A stretch of 64,000 nt of DNA from Rhynchospora pubera (GCA_028095005.1 CM051462.1:231650473-231714472), one strand, 5' to 3'; positions 1 to 13,235 are shown, counted from the stretch's first letter. Numbers and translations: made by a program. The notes: generated by a model not told the origin, from the letters alone.

Positions 1-763
1 GCTTTACTTGACAGTCTTTATCAAAAGACACTCTTTTAACAAAAGTTAACATAGAAATTGTGTTACGCTAATATTACACTTGCGATTAACCCATAAAAAA
101 AAAATATATCATTACTTAACGACAGACTATTTTTATACCATCTCTAAACTACAAAATTAGATTTCTGTCCTCGTTTAATTAGTTTGACCATTATGTCCTT
201 TAAAATATGCCACTACAAAATATTAAAATAAGAAACATACCACTATAAAAATATTAAAATTAGAAATATGTCATCATAAAGTAAATAATTGATTTTATGT
301 CATCAACAACAAAAATACAATTTCAAAATGCAAAAGTTTAAATTTTGAAATTTTAAATTAAAAAAAATTAATTATAAATTTTAGAATTTGAACTTAGAAG
401 TTTTTACAATTTAAAATTTAAAATATTTTAAAATTTGAAAGTTTTAATTTGGTAATCTAAAATTTAAAAATTGAAAATTTCGAAATTTATTTCATGTCAA
501 TAAGTGTCTTTCTCATTTCGTAATCATTTAATCTAAGAAGCGAAATTTGAATATTTTTAAAAAGTTAGAATGAAATTTTTCTAATTGTAGTGGCATATCT
601 CTAATTTTGATAAAATGTAATGGCATAAAACTAATTTTAACCGTTTTATGGTGGTATAAAATTAATTTACAATTTAAAAGTGACATCTCTAGTTATCAAT
701 TTTCAGGTGGCATATATCTTATTATTATTCCTTATATATAGAGATATATGAACCACGACGTGT
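1..763. other. AT-rich intergenic DNA with weak foldback remnant
   Basis: No gene is seen. The stretch is very AT-rich. Short phrases such as 'atgccactac' near 208 recur in opposite orientation near 590-720 ('tagtggcatatc', 'ggtggcatatat'), so about 130-735 may be a decayed inverted-repeat element. Ends and target duplication could not be fixed. Confidence 0.4.
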
Positions 764-1520
764 GAATATTAATTACCGACTTTGTTGGAATATGAAGTAG
801 AAACATAGTAATGGATCGTTTCGTTAGGAAACAAATTATCTGAATTTTTCTAGCCTGACAACCTTTCACCAATCAAAGTATTTTTCCTTTATGTTCTGCA
901 TCAATCAGTTTTGGACAAGTGTAAAGTTCCGCTACTAACTGATTGACAAGTGTAAAGTTCCGCTACTAATATTTTGATTGTCTCAAAATGCTAACATTTT
1001 AGTATTTAGCTAATTTTTAAAATTTAAAAATTTAAATGTTAAATCCAAACCGTTGATCTTATTTAATTTATTGTCGAAGTTTTTTCATACAAGTTTTGAA
1101 AATTTTAAAATTTATTGGATATTCGATCAAATGATAAAACATGAACGTATTAGAACGAATCTATCATAGTTAACAAGGTTCGTTTGTTTTTCTAGCTCTT
1201 GATCGAGTACAAGATAAACTCTAAACTTTACAAAATTTATATGAAAATGCATTGTTTGTTAAACTAAATATGATCAACGTTTTAGATTTAACATTTGAAT
1301 TTTTAAATTTGAAAAAAATAATTTAATAGCAAAATGATAGCATTTGGGGTAACCAAAATATTGGTAGCGGAACTTTACTCTGGTCCAAAACTGACAGATG
1401 CAGAACATATAAAGGAAAAATACATGCATTGGTGAAAGAGTGTCAGGCTAGAAAAATTCAGATAATTTGTTTCGTAACGGTTTCTACTTCATATTCCAAC
1501 AAAGTCGGTAATTAATATTC
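764..1520. repeat. Long foldback (inverted-repeat) element
   Basis: The left arm starts at 764 with gaatattaattaccgac and its reverse complement ends at 1520. Arms of several hundred bases match through the 'aaagtcggtaattaat' and 'cagataatttgttt' segments and the 'gtaaagttccgctacta' motif. The centre includes 'ccaaaccgttgatctt', also found in the foldbacks at about 15.8-16.25 kb and 52.26-52.71 kb, which suggests one MITE superfamily. It has no coding capacity. Confidence 0.7.
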
Positions 1521-1871
1521 TTTATTTATAAATTAAATTCATTAATGAAAAATTATGAACTGTTCGATCATATTTAAATTATTGAAAAAGAAAATAAAAA
1601 TATCCATTTCGAATCCTTTTTCATGTTTACTTATTTCTTCTCATTAGAACTCTCTGTTTTGTATGGGTAAGATAATTTGTTTCGTAACGGTTTCTACTTC
1701 ATATTCCAACAAAGTCGGTAATTAGTATTCTTTATTTATAAATTAAATTCATTAATGAAAAATTATGAACTGTTCGATCATATTTAAATTTTTGAAAAAG
1801 AAAATAAAATATCCATTTCGAATCCTTTTTCATGTTTACTTATTTCTTCTCATTAGAACTCTCTGTTTTGT
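1461..1871. repeat. Two-copy tandem duplication, 210-bp unit
   Basis: The segment starting gataatttgtttcgtaacgg at 1461 is repeated at 1671 with only a few changes (period 210 bp). The duplicated unit includes the outer end of the foldback at 764-1520, so the duplication followed or accompanied that insertion. Confidence 0.8.
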
Positions 1872-1984
1872 GCGCTGGTGGAGCAAAGGGGGCCACACCA
1901 CCCCCAATGAGGTGACGCCACCCGTCTCTTGACCCATGTTGATTTTCAGAGATGAATTGTTTCTCAGTTTCTGTGCATTCTTAT

Positions 1985-2300
1985 GTACAACTAGACCTGA
2001 CTAACGTGGTGAAATGGCACGGAACAGGCCGTTCCGTTTGCCGTTTCGTTAAGAAAATGGCATTGTATTTCACACCGTTTACCGTTCCGTTTAGAAAACG
2101 GAACAAGAATCCATGCCACTATTCGTTCCACTTAAAAATTGCTTGTATTTTTGCTGAAAATGAAGTGGAACAGTTCGAAACGGTACAATTCTGTGTTTCG
2201 TTTGCCGTTCCGTTATCGAAACGCTTCATTCCACTCTGCCACTTACCGTTTCGTGAGTGATTTCACGTCACGGCAAACGGCATAACAGCTGCCGTTGACA
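1985..2300. repeat. CCGTTTCG-rich MITE-like repeat, copy 1
   Basis: This short block is full of the phrase 'ccgtttcgtt' and its complement, alternating with 'tggcacgg'. A related block in the other orientation lies at 21478-21775. The predicted 102-aa reading frame over it only reads through the repeat and is not taken as a gene. Confidence 0.5.
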
Positions 2301-3279
2301 GCTATATGTACAACAAAATATAAGGGAGAGATAAGTATAGCTCTATTCTAAACGTTGCCTAATGCCCAGTTGCCTAATCTATTCCTATTGACTAATTAAA
2401 ATATTTACCTAATAATTATTGCCTAATTTGATTGCAACGGCTAAATAATTTAGATCTTCAATATTGTCTTTCCTTGTTTGATCGCTGAAAGATTTATTCT
2501 TCTTTTTTTTTTTCTCAACAACCCATCCTACCGTTCTTTCACGTATTTTCCATTTTTCCTTCCTCTTAGCCGTCATTGATTCTAAATTCCAAAATCTTAT
2601 TATATTAATAATCCCACTTTGAACGTCAAATATATATAAAAAAATGATCTTCATCTTTATTTTTAAGGGAAAAAATTATTGCACTATATCATGCCAGCAA
2701 TAGTTTTGTGTGCACGTTATCACTTGAGTAAAAGCTCGAGCGACTGCATCACATCACATGACAAGTTGACATCCCAAATTTTATCGGGGGCATGCAGCAT
2801 CTGTTCTATTATTTGATGATAATAGATATATATTCTTGTCCCCCACCTCCGGTCAAATCAAAATTACATGACTCAGATTACAATTACATGTCGCAATTAT
2901 ACTCTGAGAATAGATTATTTATGGTGCGTTTTTCGATTTTGATATTAATTAAAAAAGTCATCATTTCTTTTTTTCTTTTCTGAGGATATGGAAGTATGGA
3001 ACTTACTTGTTAACCACAAGTCCACAGACTGATCAGCGTACAACACCAGGTCTACCAATTTTCTTTTTTTGTTTTTTGTTATTTTTTTTTTTGAATTAGA
3101 CCGGGCCTACCAATCATACGGCGCGCTTATATCTCTACGTCAGTCTTTCCCTCTTCCTCTCTGTTTCTCCCATGTTCCGTGGTCAAATGCTTCCCATATT
3201 TTTTTCTCCAATGGTTTAACACCTAAAACTTCAACAAAACCAAAATTCATACTTCAAAACCGAAATCTAACTAATTGAG
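2301..3279. other. Intergenic DNA and upstream region of the transporter gene
   Basis: No gene recognised. AT-rich, with poly-T and CT-rich runs (about 3140-3180) shortly before the transporter start codon at 3280, consistent with promoter and 5' leader. No single TATA box could be chosen with confidence. Confidence 0.4.
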
Positions 3280-6200
3280 ATGAGTGAAAAACCTCCCTAT
3301 GTTTCCTTGCATGTGGAGGAATCTCCAAGCAATGCCAAGTCGAACCCTGCTGATGCTGGCGCCGCCTTCGTGCTAGAATCAAAAGGTCTGATCCTATCCT
3401 AATCCAATCCCAACCTTCAATAACCATTAAAATAGGAAATTCTCAATTAATCTGATATTTCCTTCAATCCCTTCAAATGTTCTGATATATAGGAACATGG
3501 TATCATGCGGGATTCCACCTTACCACGGCGATTGTGGGACCTACTGTTCTGGCACTTCCTTATGCCCTGCGTGGAATGGGGTGGGGTCCGGGGCTTTTGT
3601 CACTGACGGTTGCATTTCTCATTACGTACTACAATTATATGCTCATGTCAAAGGTTTTAGATCACTGTGAGAGCAAAGGGAGGAGGCATATACGATTTCG
3701 TGAACTGGCAGCAGATATTCTTGGTTTGTTGTTCTTTTCTATGTAATTTTGTTTGTGCTGATATTTGTCGATTTTTCAGGTTTCTGAGATGCTTTGTGAA
3801 TTTTTTTCTGATGTGTTTTTCCAAAAGGGTCTGGATGGATGTATTATTTTGTGGTGACTGTACAAGCGACGATTAATACTGGAGTTAGCATCGGGTCGAT
3901 ATTGCTGGCAGGAGATTGCCTAGAGGTTTGTCACCGAATTATTATCATTTCTATGATTATTCTTCGAATTACTGCATCAATTTTTTTATTCTTTTAACAA
4001 ATTGGTTACATATGCATTCGCTTTTTTTTTTTTATTTCTAGTGTGTTTGTTGTGGTTATTTCAATATAGACCGACAATATTAGAGACGTGGGTTCAGTGT
4101 TCTAACAGTTCTTACTTCTTAATCAGCATTGTTACTAAATAATAAAAGGAATCTAATGGTATCAAAGTAACAATGTAGCTAATTGGAACATTGGTTTTTT
4201 ACTTTGTTTTTGTGAAGCCTAATTGGAACTTTGAATTAAACAAACTACTAATATTGTAGCAGCTGTTTTAAGTGTGACAGTCATTTTTTTTGAAGTACTA
4301 ATCACTCCTGTATATATGTGCTTTACTGCTTATGAGAAAATAGTAATATCGTGCAAAAGTCAACTACACCGATTGATGGAAGAAAGCTCCTTTTATTAGC
4401 TGTTGTAACTAGTTGGCAAATAAATAATGGTAACAGGATAAGCAAGCTTATTAAAAAAATTGAAGCAGTGATATCATGTGATTGACCATACCAAAGTGAC
4501 ATTTTTGACAAAGTAGACTTAGGTTTAATTATATAATTTAGGCTGTCAACAGACTGGGTTCTGACAGGAATTGAATCCGAGTTTGATTAACATATTAGGA
4601 TCTTTACATGGATTCATAATTGTAAAGATTTAAGGAGTTAATTAATTAAGGACCCACGTCTTTTCATCATTTCCACTGATTTTGGAATTGGGTTCATATT
4701 GTACTTCTTCTAAAGTTTTTGAAATAACAAAATGGGCTGTGAAATAAGTAACAAACACATATATAATTGTTCTTGTTAGATATGTATCAAAGATACCGAG
4801 ATTATTTGCCATTATTTGATTGAGTAATTAAACCAAATTAATTCTTGCCCATATCATCATGAAGAGACATTTGTCAACTTGTTGCGTGTGCATTCCAAAC
4901 TTACATGAGATGTCCTTTTTAAATACTGATTACCTGCTTCAAATTCTCTTTCAAATTACTGATGTGGGACTCAGGTCACACGCACAAACACACCTTATAT
5001 ATTTGACATGAAATCCTCTAATAGTACCTATATGTTAGATAAATATACCTTTTTTGTAGCCTAGACAGAACTTTTTCCCCCTCCACTCTTTTATGTTGTG
5101 TTGCACTGATTATTTATATCTTACCAGATTATGTACACCGATCTGTATCCGGATGGGCCGCTAAAGCTGTACCATTTCATAATAATAGTGACTGTAGTGC
5201 TAATATTACTATCTCAGCTGCCTTCCTTCCATTCCCTTCGGTACATTAACCTCGCTTCCCTTGTGCTCTGCTTGGCCTACACCCTTCTTGTTGTTATTGG
5301 TTGCATTCGAGCAGGTTTGATTGCCTCTTTTCTTTATTTAGTTCTCTAGTATACCCAATTAATGCTTTGAATATCATCATCTAACAAGTCTAAATGTTTA
5401 GTCAAAAATGGCTATATATTTAAAAAAAAAAAGTGTTGCACTCAACAAGATATACCATATCTTATATTAAGTAGTGTTATTTTGAAATGACATGCTACCT
5501 GCGTGTAGTAATTTACTCATAAGCACAATATTTAGTGATATATTGGAGAAGCTACTACTGACAAGATGGAATCAGTGCGAATGCCAGAATAAGTGATAAA
5601 GTGACATTTGAAGGAGAAAACATATAAAATTCTTTTAAACAATTAGTTTGTTAGGGTATTAGATGCCATTCCTTGACAAGCTGTTCAATTAGCAGAGTGA
5701 GACATTTCTAATTAGATCACTAAAGAAAATCTAGCTTATGCTAATGCTGGGATAAAGGGAATAAAAGTCAAAATCTCCCTTTTTGAATAATTAAATAAGC
5801 CGAAAGTAAAATGAAGAATATAATTTTATGCTAATATTATTCCATTTTACCTCCCTTTACGTATCCATGTTGAAATTGCAGTAACCACGTCGTCAGAATT
5901 TTGAGTAAAGCCTTGCTCTGTGTTTCTTGGGGGTAAACACATTTACATCTCCACGCAAGTTAATGCAATTGGACAGACAATAAACCGATAAGATGGAAAA
6001 AACAAAGTTTAATTTACAGATAATTTGAATGGACCCACAAAACGACGGCGAACTGGGATGCTGTGCAACTGCCCCACCGTCCGAGGCGACTCTGAGGCGA
6101 TCGAAGAGGCGACCTGAGGCAATCGAAGAGGAAACCCTAGGCGATCGAAGAGGCGAGAGGTGAGAGCAAAGAGGCGATTCTCCTGAGGCGATCCAGGAGG

Positions 6201-9200
6201 AGAGGTGATTTCTGAGGTGATCGAAGAGGCGATTCTGTGGCGATCGAAGAGGTGAGAGGTGAGAGCAAGGAGGTGATTCTGAGACGATCGATCCACTGGA
6301 GCGTCAGGCGATTGAACCTCTGATCTCTGAAACGCCGATGGAGAAGTGGAGCGAAGACGCCACACTATCAAACCTTGAATCAGCCATGACGACGCTGATG
6401 GAGGCATTTAGGCACACGATTGCATTGATCCGAGCAGATCAACCTCTTCTCTGTATGAAGCAGCAAGGTTGGAAAGAGAAATCTGACAAGAATAATGGTT
6501 GGATTATCTGCAACAAAGCTAAATCAAATCGAAAATCTGAACTTGTCAGACTCAAGACTGAAGAATTGAGACAGCGATCATCACCCTCTAATCCCCTGTG
6601 CTTCAGATGTGGTAAGCCTGGACATCTTGCCTATTATTGTCCCAATAGTATTGTGTGTTTTGTGTGTGGGAAACAAGGGCATCGGGCACGTGAATGCTCC
6701 TCACCTCAAGTAGAGGAATTAGAAATTGAGAATACCACCTGCCAGTTAGAGATGGGTCAGACAACCAATGGCAAAAGAGAAGGTGAGCATGAGATAGTAG
6801 AGGAAGTATATGCTGAGGTTGTGAACCAGAAAAACACATTCATTGAAGTGTCTCAGAAACTAGAGATGTCTGAATTGGAGATTCAGAGATTATCCAAAGA
6901 GTTGTCTCAGGCCAAATTCGATTTGGAGCTCTGTAGAGGAGACTATAAACTTTTAAAGAAGAGTTTTGACACCATGATATCAGGGTTGAAAATGTAGAAA
7001 GCTGAAATAATTGCAAATATTTCGGCCTTGGAAGGCAAGTTCAACAATGATTTGAAGCATCAGCTTGTTGTTGTTGCAAAAGAGAGGGATGATTTGGTGT
7101 GTACAAATGAAAAGTTGTGTTCAAAATTACATGAGGCTGTCATCCTTAAAAAACACTCTGGTAGCATGATAGCTCAATTAAGAGAGGATAAAAACAAATT
7201 TGAGGCAAATGTTGTTGCACTAAAAGGGACACTATGTGATGGAGTAAAGGGGTCCCCAGAGAATGATAGTAAACTAGTTGAATATGTAGAAAATGAAGGA
7301 ATGCAAAACAAAAAGAAATGAGAGGAGAAAATAAAAGAAGGTTCTGTGATAGGGGTAAGAGAATTAGAATTGAGAGGTAAGAAGGAGACTGTGGAAGAAA
7401 ATAAAGCAAAAAAAGAACATCATGTTTGAAGAAAATATTGTGGGGTCTGACTATCAACAGAAGGTTGAAGTTTCCAACATCGGTGATAGTGAGGAAAAGT
7501 ATCCAACTAAGAATAAAATGAAGAAGTCACAAAGTGTAAAGGGAAAGAAACAGAAGGTACGAAAAAAAATATTCCAAACTGAGTCGGATGGAGAAGGAGG
7601 TATTGTAATCAAATTGGCTGATTATGTTTAGTCAATAGAGGCATTGTGCTTGTATGGTGGGATGCCGATGAAATTTGAAGTTCTTTTGAGCAGAAATTTT
7701 GTTGATTATACTCTCAGGGTATATTGGAATACTATGGTTTTGGGTGAAACCTGTGAGACAAATAGCTGCTTCTAGATGTGCATTTTTCTTGGATTGTACT
7801 TGAGTTTATCTTTAGTTTTAGATTGTGTTTGTATCTTTTATATTCTGTATTGAGAAACATAGAGTTTTTAGAGTAAATAGGGAGATTTAGATTAGGAAAT
7901 AGGTAGTTATAACCTGATGGAGATTTTTTTCTTTTTATTAGGAAATTGTAATATTTTGTTTCTGTAATGGAAACAACGGGCCCAATGGCCTTTTCTCAAA
8001 AAAAAAAAAAAAATTTACAGATAATTTCACAATTTCAGTTCAATCTATAGTTCTTTCCAAGTCTTTGGTTACCCAATTTGCTACTTGGTTTGTTCAATCG
8101 ATTTTGCTTCTTTGTTTTTTTAGGGTTAAGTATGGCTAAAAGTTGGCTAGGAGTCGTAGGACGCAGTGTGCGCTTTGCTGGATAGACCAGTTTCTTGTTA
8201 CATCGCAGTCAGGTTTCAAGTTGCTTGGGTCCATAGGTCAAAAGATTTAATTATTTCAGTCAGATAATGTCAAATAGCACACTTGGTCTGGCTTTGTTTA
8301 GATCTTGTTTGCATAATCTATATTTTTTTTAAAAAAAAAAAGATCAGGTCGGGTCAAGTTCAAAAGGGTTGGCATGCTTTCTGCCGCCTCCAATACAAAA
8401 AACCTTATACAAATTGAGCAAGAACAAGAAATAATACGTGTCAGTAGTCGCTGCTAGACCTAGTATTGTTGAAATTCTTCATGAAAAATGCAATCAATGC
8501 GACAATGCCTAGTTTGTTATCTCTGGCCCCTCTTCACTTAATTTGCAAATTGTTCCCAATTATACTTTAGTCCTTTGTTTAGGATCTATATATCACATAT
8601 GCAGTCTCTAGAATGTATTTTGTTACATACAATTCATAGTTGTCCTAATTATGTTTAAATACAAAGAAGTCCAGGTCCTTAGCATGTACTTTACATAGGT
8701 TCCACAAAGACTGGAAACCCAATATAAATTTGGGTTATCGGCCTGCCCAAATTTATATTGGGTTTCCAGTCTTTAGGCCCATATATAGACGATCCATGCT
8801 TTCTGCTTTTGAGCTTTGTATAAAACTGCATTTTTTTTTCAATTTAATTATATTATAATGTGGCAATGATTTTGTACACGCAACAGGAGCATCAAGGGAT
8901 GCACCTCCAAAAAACTACTCTCTAAGCTCATCTAAGTTTAATCGAGCATTTGATGCATTCTCGTCCATCTCCATTTTAGCATCTGTGTTTGGCAACGGAA
9001 TTCTACCCGAAATACAAGTAATCTTCCCTCCTCATTTACCTCGCTTCATGTTCATGCTTGTAATTGCAGAACACCATTTGTTTTCTTTGCTCTAAGAATG
9101 TTTCTGTTTATCATTATAATGCCCATATATAAATTCCAACTATTGTATCTAGACCAAATTATTTCAATTAATTTGCAAATTGTAGGCGACCTTGGCACCT

Positions 9201-9959
9201 CCAGCTGCCGGGAAGATGGAAAAGGGGCTGAGGTTGTGTTACGTTGTCATATTCTTTACCTTCTACTCTGCTGCCATCTCAGGCTACTGGGCCTTTGGTA
9301 ACCAAGTCAACTCAAATGTACTCAAGAACCTCATGCCTGATAGTGGACCCTCTCTTGCTCCTACTTGGCTGCTTGGCCTTGTTGTCGTTTTTGTCCTCCT
9401 TCAGCTGTTTGCCATTGGATTAGTAAGTGGTTGTTATTAAATAACTAAAGGAAACATCAAACATGTTACACTTTCTGTAAATATTTCATCTTTAGGAATT
9501 TTCCCCTCTTTTCTTGAATTAGAGGGAATTTTTGAGATTTATTATTTAACAAATTACCTTCTAATGCAGATCTACTCACAAGTAGCATATGAGATAATGG
9601 AGAAGAACTCAGCCGACTCGACCCAAGGGATGTTCTCCAAGAGAAACCTAATTCCAAGGTTAATCCTAAGAACACTTTATGTGATCTTTTGCGGATTCAT
9701 GGCAGCGATGCTTCCCTTCTTTGGCGACATAATAGCAGTTGTAGGAGCTCTTGGATTTATCCCTCTAGATTTCATACTTCCCCTGCTCTTGTACAACATG
9801 GCATTACGACCTTCAAAAACAAAGGCAACTTTTTGGTTCAACATAGTGATCATGGTTACATTTACTGGAGTTGGTATTATTGGTGCATATTCATCCGTGA
9901 GGAAGCTAGTGCTTGATGCTAACCAGTTTAAGCTCTTCAGTAACGATGTAGTGGGTTGA
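3280..9959 (+). CDS. AAAP amino-acid transporter, GABA transporter 1-like (7 exons)
   Basis: Membrane carrier of the amino acid/auxin permease family (Aa_trans), most like plant GABA transporter 1, a proton-coupled importer of GABA and related amino acids. Exons read from the sequence: 3280-3385, 3493-3723, 3828-3925, 5128-5314, 8887-9017, 9186-9422, 9570-9959. All introns are GT-AG, and the joined frame is 1380 nt (459 aa), close to the family's usual 450 or so. The N-terminus is short and hydrophilic; then come GTWYHAGFHLTTA and GPTVLALPYA (first membrane helix), SGWMYYFVVTVQATINTGVS (exon 3), SVFGNGILPEIQ (exon 5) and SGYWAFGNQVNSNVL (exon 6), all typical of this subgroup. About ten hydrophobic segments follow. 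The 3.57-kb intron 4 carries a retroposed insertion and a perfect palindrome. The coding frame looks intact. Exact substrate is inferred from family resemblance only. Confidence 0.9.
6073..6300 (+). repeat. GCGATCGAAGAGG minisatellite
   Basis: Imperfect units of 'gaggcgatcgaagaggcga' with variants (gacctgaggcaatcg, ttctgaggtgatcg, gaggtgagagcaa) are repeated about ten times. The block sits upstream of the zinc-knuckle ORF inside the retroinsertion, in its presumed 5' leader. Confidence 0.75.
6338..7631 (+). pseudogene. Decayed zinc-knuckle / coiled-coil protein ORF in the retroinsertion
   Basis: The frame from ATG 6338 has two adjacent CCHC knuckles around residues 88-120: CFRCGKPGHLAYYC and CFVCGKQGHRAREC (C-x2-C-x4-H-x4-C). 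A long charged, heptad-like coiled coil follows. The frame is stopped by TAG at 6995-6997 and continues in the same frame to a TGA at 7319-7321. A further lysine-rich piece (7422-7631) is in another frame, so at least two stops and one shift separate the parts. CCHC knuckles occur in LINE ORF1, in gag and in cellular RNA-binding proteins; with no neighbouring polymerase the source is undecided. Within the element it spans the middle two thirds. Confidence 0.6.
8706..8774. repeat. Perfect 29-bp palindrome with 11-nt loop
   Basis: Arms 8706-8734 and 8746-8774 are exact reverse complements (left arm begins aaagactggaaacccaat), separated by an 11-nt loop at 8735-8745. It lies in transporter intron 4. 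On the sense transcript it would form a long perfect hairpin. Confidence 0.85.
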
Positions 9960-11095
9960 ACCGTTGAACTACTAAAATACTGTTATGTCATTTTATTACT
10001 ATAATTTTGTGCTAACAAAGTTCACATTTGGAAGAGATTTTATCAATTTGGAGGCATCTGTAAAATCTGTATACAATTTGATGTGAAGTTTCTGATTAAC
10101 TGATCATTCAAAATATGACTCCTCAGACGGCTAGACACATAGATGAAACAATGGTTACAAATTACGATGAATGGTCAAGTTTCTCTTATTAATTATGTTC
10201 TATATAGGAATTTGTTTGGTTTAGTTGAGCCATCACCAATAATAAAAAAAATAACATGAGGAGAGTAACTTGATATGGAGTTGCATACGGTCGGTCGTTT
10301 TTTCTTCCAAAAAGAAAAAAAGAAAGAAAGAAACTAGTGATAAATTACCATAGAGGAATACTTAAACGGGCCGAAAGGCCCAAAAGTAATATGTGTAAGT
10401 TGAGTTCGCTCTGAAGCCTCTGCTGCCAGTCCAACACTATATCATAATATCAATATGTAATGTGATTGTATAACTATGTAATATTACGTGTTTGGCAAGC
10501 GTCCAATTAAGCCCAGTTCGTGAACAAACCGAACTGGGGTTGAACCAAACAGTCAAACACGCCACTTCGTGGTCAGAGTCGTCAGATCCTGATTTTTTTT
10601 GTAGAGCAAATAGGGAGTGGTGGTGTTTGACCCAGTTTACTCTGCGCTAAAGGTAAACAAATGTTTAGGTGCTGGTAAAGGATCTTTAGTTCAGTCCTCT
10701 CGCCCGGATCGCATTTCAAACTAATATACTATGTAAATTTTTATACCAACCCTTTAACCTAATCAAACAATATTCCGTCAATAAATCAACTTTGACTTCA
10801 ACTTCATTGATTTGGAGAGAAATTGAAAGTTAGCTAATTATTGGTTCAACATCAGTCATTAACTATTTGTTTATATGTAATTAATATCAATAAAACAGTA
10901 ATTTATTTGCCGATCGAATTGTTTGATTTGATATTTATCTGCTTGTACGTTTATTTATTTTTGTACTTGAAATAGTGGGGGAACAAACTTTAAATTTAAA
11001 AATAAATTAATTGAGTTTATATTATCATTGCAACTAATTGAGTATATAATACATATTTTGACCGCCAAAAAAATAAATTACTTACTAATTGTGCT
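9960..11095. other. Intergenic DNA between transporter and UGT copy A
   Basis: Contains the transporter's 3' flank, with an AATAAA-like run near 10240. The rest is AT-rich DNA without a gene. A short block at about 10490-10570 has 'gtgtttggcaagcg' and 'cagtcaaacacgcc' ends, suggesting a small MITE of about 80 bp. Confidence 0.4.
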
Positions 11096-12759
11096 CACAA
11101 TTACGAAGGGGGTTATAGAATTTTTCATGATTAGAAATCTGAAAATTAAAAAATGTAATAATTAAGTAGCCTATAATAAAGAGTATATATATGCGATCAT
11201 GAAGATTGAACAGTTGTAAATTAAAAGTAATCGGATAATTATATACTTGTAATTTTTAAAATTGTAAGAAGGAAATCAAATATCCAATAAAATTCAGAAC
11301 TCAGGTGCATGCATCAAAATGTATGCACTAAAATATTCCGCGCCTCCTCATATAAAAAAATCCTTTTAATATGGCAAAAACAACAGGATTAGGGATAATT
11401 CCTTTTCATTTTTGCATTTGAAATTTGAAAAAAAATATCACAGAGTTGCACCATATCTTACATAAAAATGCAATCTCAACATCATTCCAACTCGTGCCTT
11501 ATTTTACACAACATTTACAGAAGTAATTAATGGTCTTTACTCACTGACCAGAGCATTCTTCTTCCATTTGTTTGCCACCTCCTCCAATGCTTGATAAGAT
11601 GCTCCACCAACTGCCAGTGCACTTGAGGCTGCCTCTTGCAACTCCTTCACCTTGCTCCGCATCCTCTTCCCATTCACCCCTTCCATCAAATCTCTGACAA
11701 CCCTTGCAACTTCACCTCTCCCCACAATCCCATCCTCACTTTCCTTTGGCCTCAGTGCAATCCCAATTCCCTCCGACAACATCACCGTATTCATGTGCTG
11801 TTCTGCATAAAGTGGCCATGAAATCATTGGCACACCATGACTTACACTCTCTAGTGTTGAGTTCCAGCCACCGTGTAACAAAAACCCACCAGTTGCCTTG
11901 TGGTTTAGAATTTTCACCTGAGGTGCCCATGAAGGTACCACCATGCCAACCTCTTTTGTCCTCTCTATGAAGCCTTCCGGTAAATAGCTTATTGGGCTGT
12001 CTTGCTTTCCTAATCCGAAAAAGGTACCATTTTTTACTGTATCATTCGGTGTGCGAACAACCCACAAGAACCTCTGTCCACTTTCTTCCAGACCAAAAGC
12101 AATCTCTCGTATCTGTTCAATTCTCAATGTTCCGCCGCTGCCGAATGAAATAAACAATACGGAGCTGTCTAATTGTTTGTCCAGCCATGGCAAGCATCCA
12201 AATTCATCTGTTTCACCCATGTCAGATCGTACGAAAGGTCCTACGGCATATGCTGGTTGAGATCCATGTTTCCCATCTCTGAATGCTTTGGCAGTTTCAG
12301 GCTCCATGTTCTCAAAGGTGTTTAGGAGAAAACCCTCAGCATTTACATACCCCTTGGCAAGATGCAAAATCCATTTGTAGACCTCACTAGTACGGTCCCT
12401 TGCCGGGTCGATAAAATCTTTTCCCCATAGGGGGACACAACCAGGGAGATGCAAAGGCTCGGGGAGGTCATGGTACTGACACGTGGTGGTTTCGTCTAAA
12501 TGAGGGAGGTGAAGCATGAAAGCATGGAATGCCAAGTTGGTCGTGACAAAAAGAAAATGTGGTATGGACAGTTCTTTTGCAATAGGAATGGTATCTGGAC
12601 AAAAGAAGTCAGGAACAAATGCGACTAGTTTATTTGATTTGTGCAGGGATTGAAGAACCGACCGGACCTGTGGTACCGACCTGTTGGCTAACACACAAAG
12701 ACAGGTCACAATATTAGAATTTGGTGGGAGATCATCTAACACTACAACAAAAATGATTA

Positions 12760-13235
12760 TTAGTACCGGCTCATTAGTACCGGTTTTTAAGAAAACCGGT
12801 ACTAATAATAAATCATGGCATTTTCGTAATTGTCAGATATATTATTTAGTACCGGTTTTTTAAAAAAACCGGTACTAAAAATCGTCTAAAAAAATAAAAA
12901 AAACGTTTTTATTTTAGTACCGGTTTTTTATAAAAAACCGGTACTAAAAATCAATTAATTAGTACCGGTTTTTTTTAAAAAACCGGTACTAAAGGTTTGA
13001 ATTTATAAAAAAAAAACGTTTTTATTTTAGTATCGGTTTTTTATAAAAAACCGGTACTAAAAATCAATTAATTAGTACCGGTTTTTTATAAAAAACCGGT
13101 ACTAAAAATCTAACGGTTTTTTTTATAAATTCAAACCTTTAGTACCGGTTTTTTATAAAAAACCGGTACTAATTAATTGATTTTTAGTACCGGTTTTTTA
13201 TAAAAAACCGGTACTAAAATAAAAACGTTTTTTTT
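12760..13235. repeat. Left sub-terminal TAGTACCGG palindrome array
   Basis: Repeated units of tagtaccggttttttataa followed by its complement ending ccggtactaa. Each unit is itself an inverted repeat. In CACTA elements such sub-terminal motifs bind the element's own DNA-binding protein. The motif differs from the TGTAACGG motif of the larger CACTA at 26-38 kb, so this is a different family. Confidence 0.9.

Larger units (their letters stand above)
6027..8011 (+). mobile_element. Poly(A)-tailed retroinsertion with 16-bp target duplication in transporter intron 4
   Basis: The 16-bp sequence aatttacagataattt occurs at 6011-6026 and again at 8012-8027. Between them lie about 1985 bp ending in a run of A directly before the second copy. 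A direct repeat of this length plus a 3' poly(A) is the mark of LINE-type target-primed reverse transcription. The insert has no reverse transcriptase or endonuclease I can see, so it is either a processed copy of a cellular mRNA or a non-autonomous LINE relative. It is in the same orientation as the host gene and lies wholly inside the intron. Confidence 0.85.

Noticed and set aside
1952..2260. 102-aa frame on + strand
   Set aside because: It runs through a CCGTTTCG repeat that recurs in opposite orientation at 21.5 kb; no domain.
6009..6407. 132-aa frame on - strand
   Set aside because: Product of the GCGATCGAAGAGG minisatellite; repeats of the same residues only.
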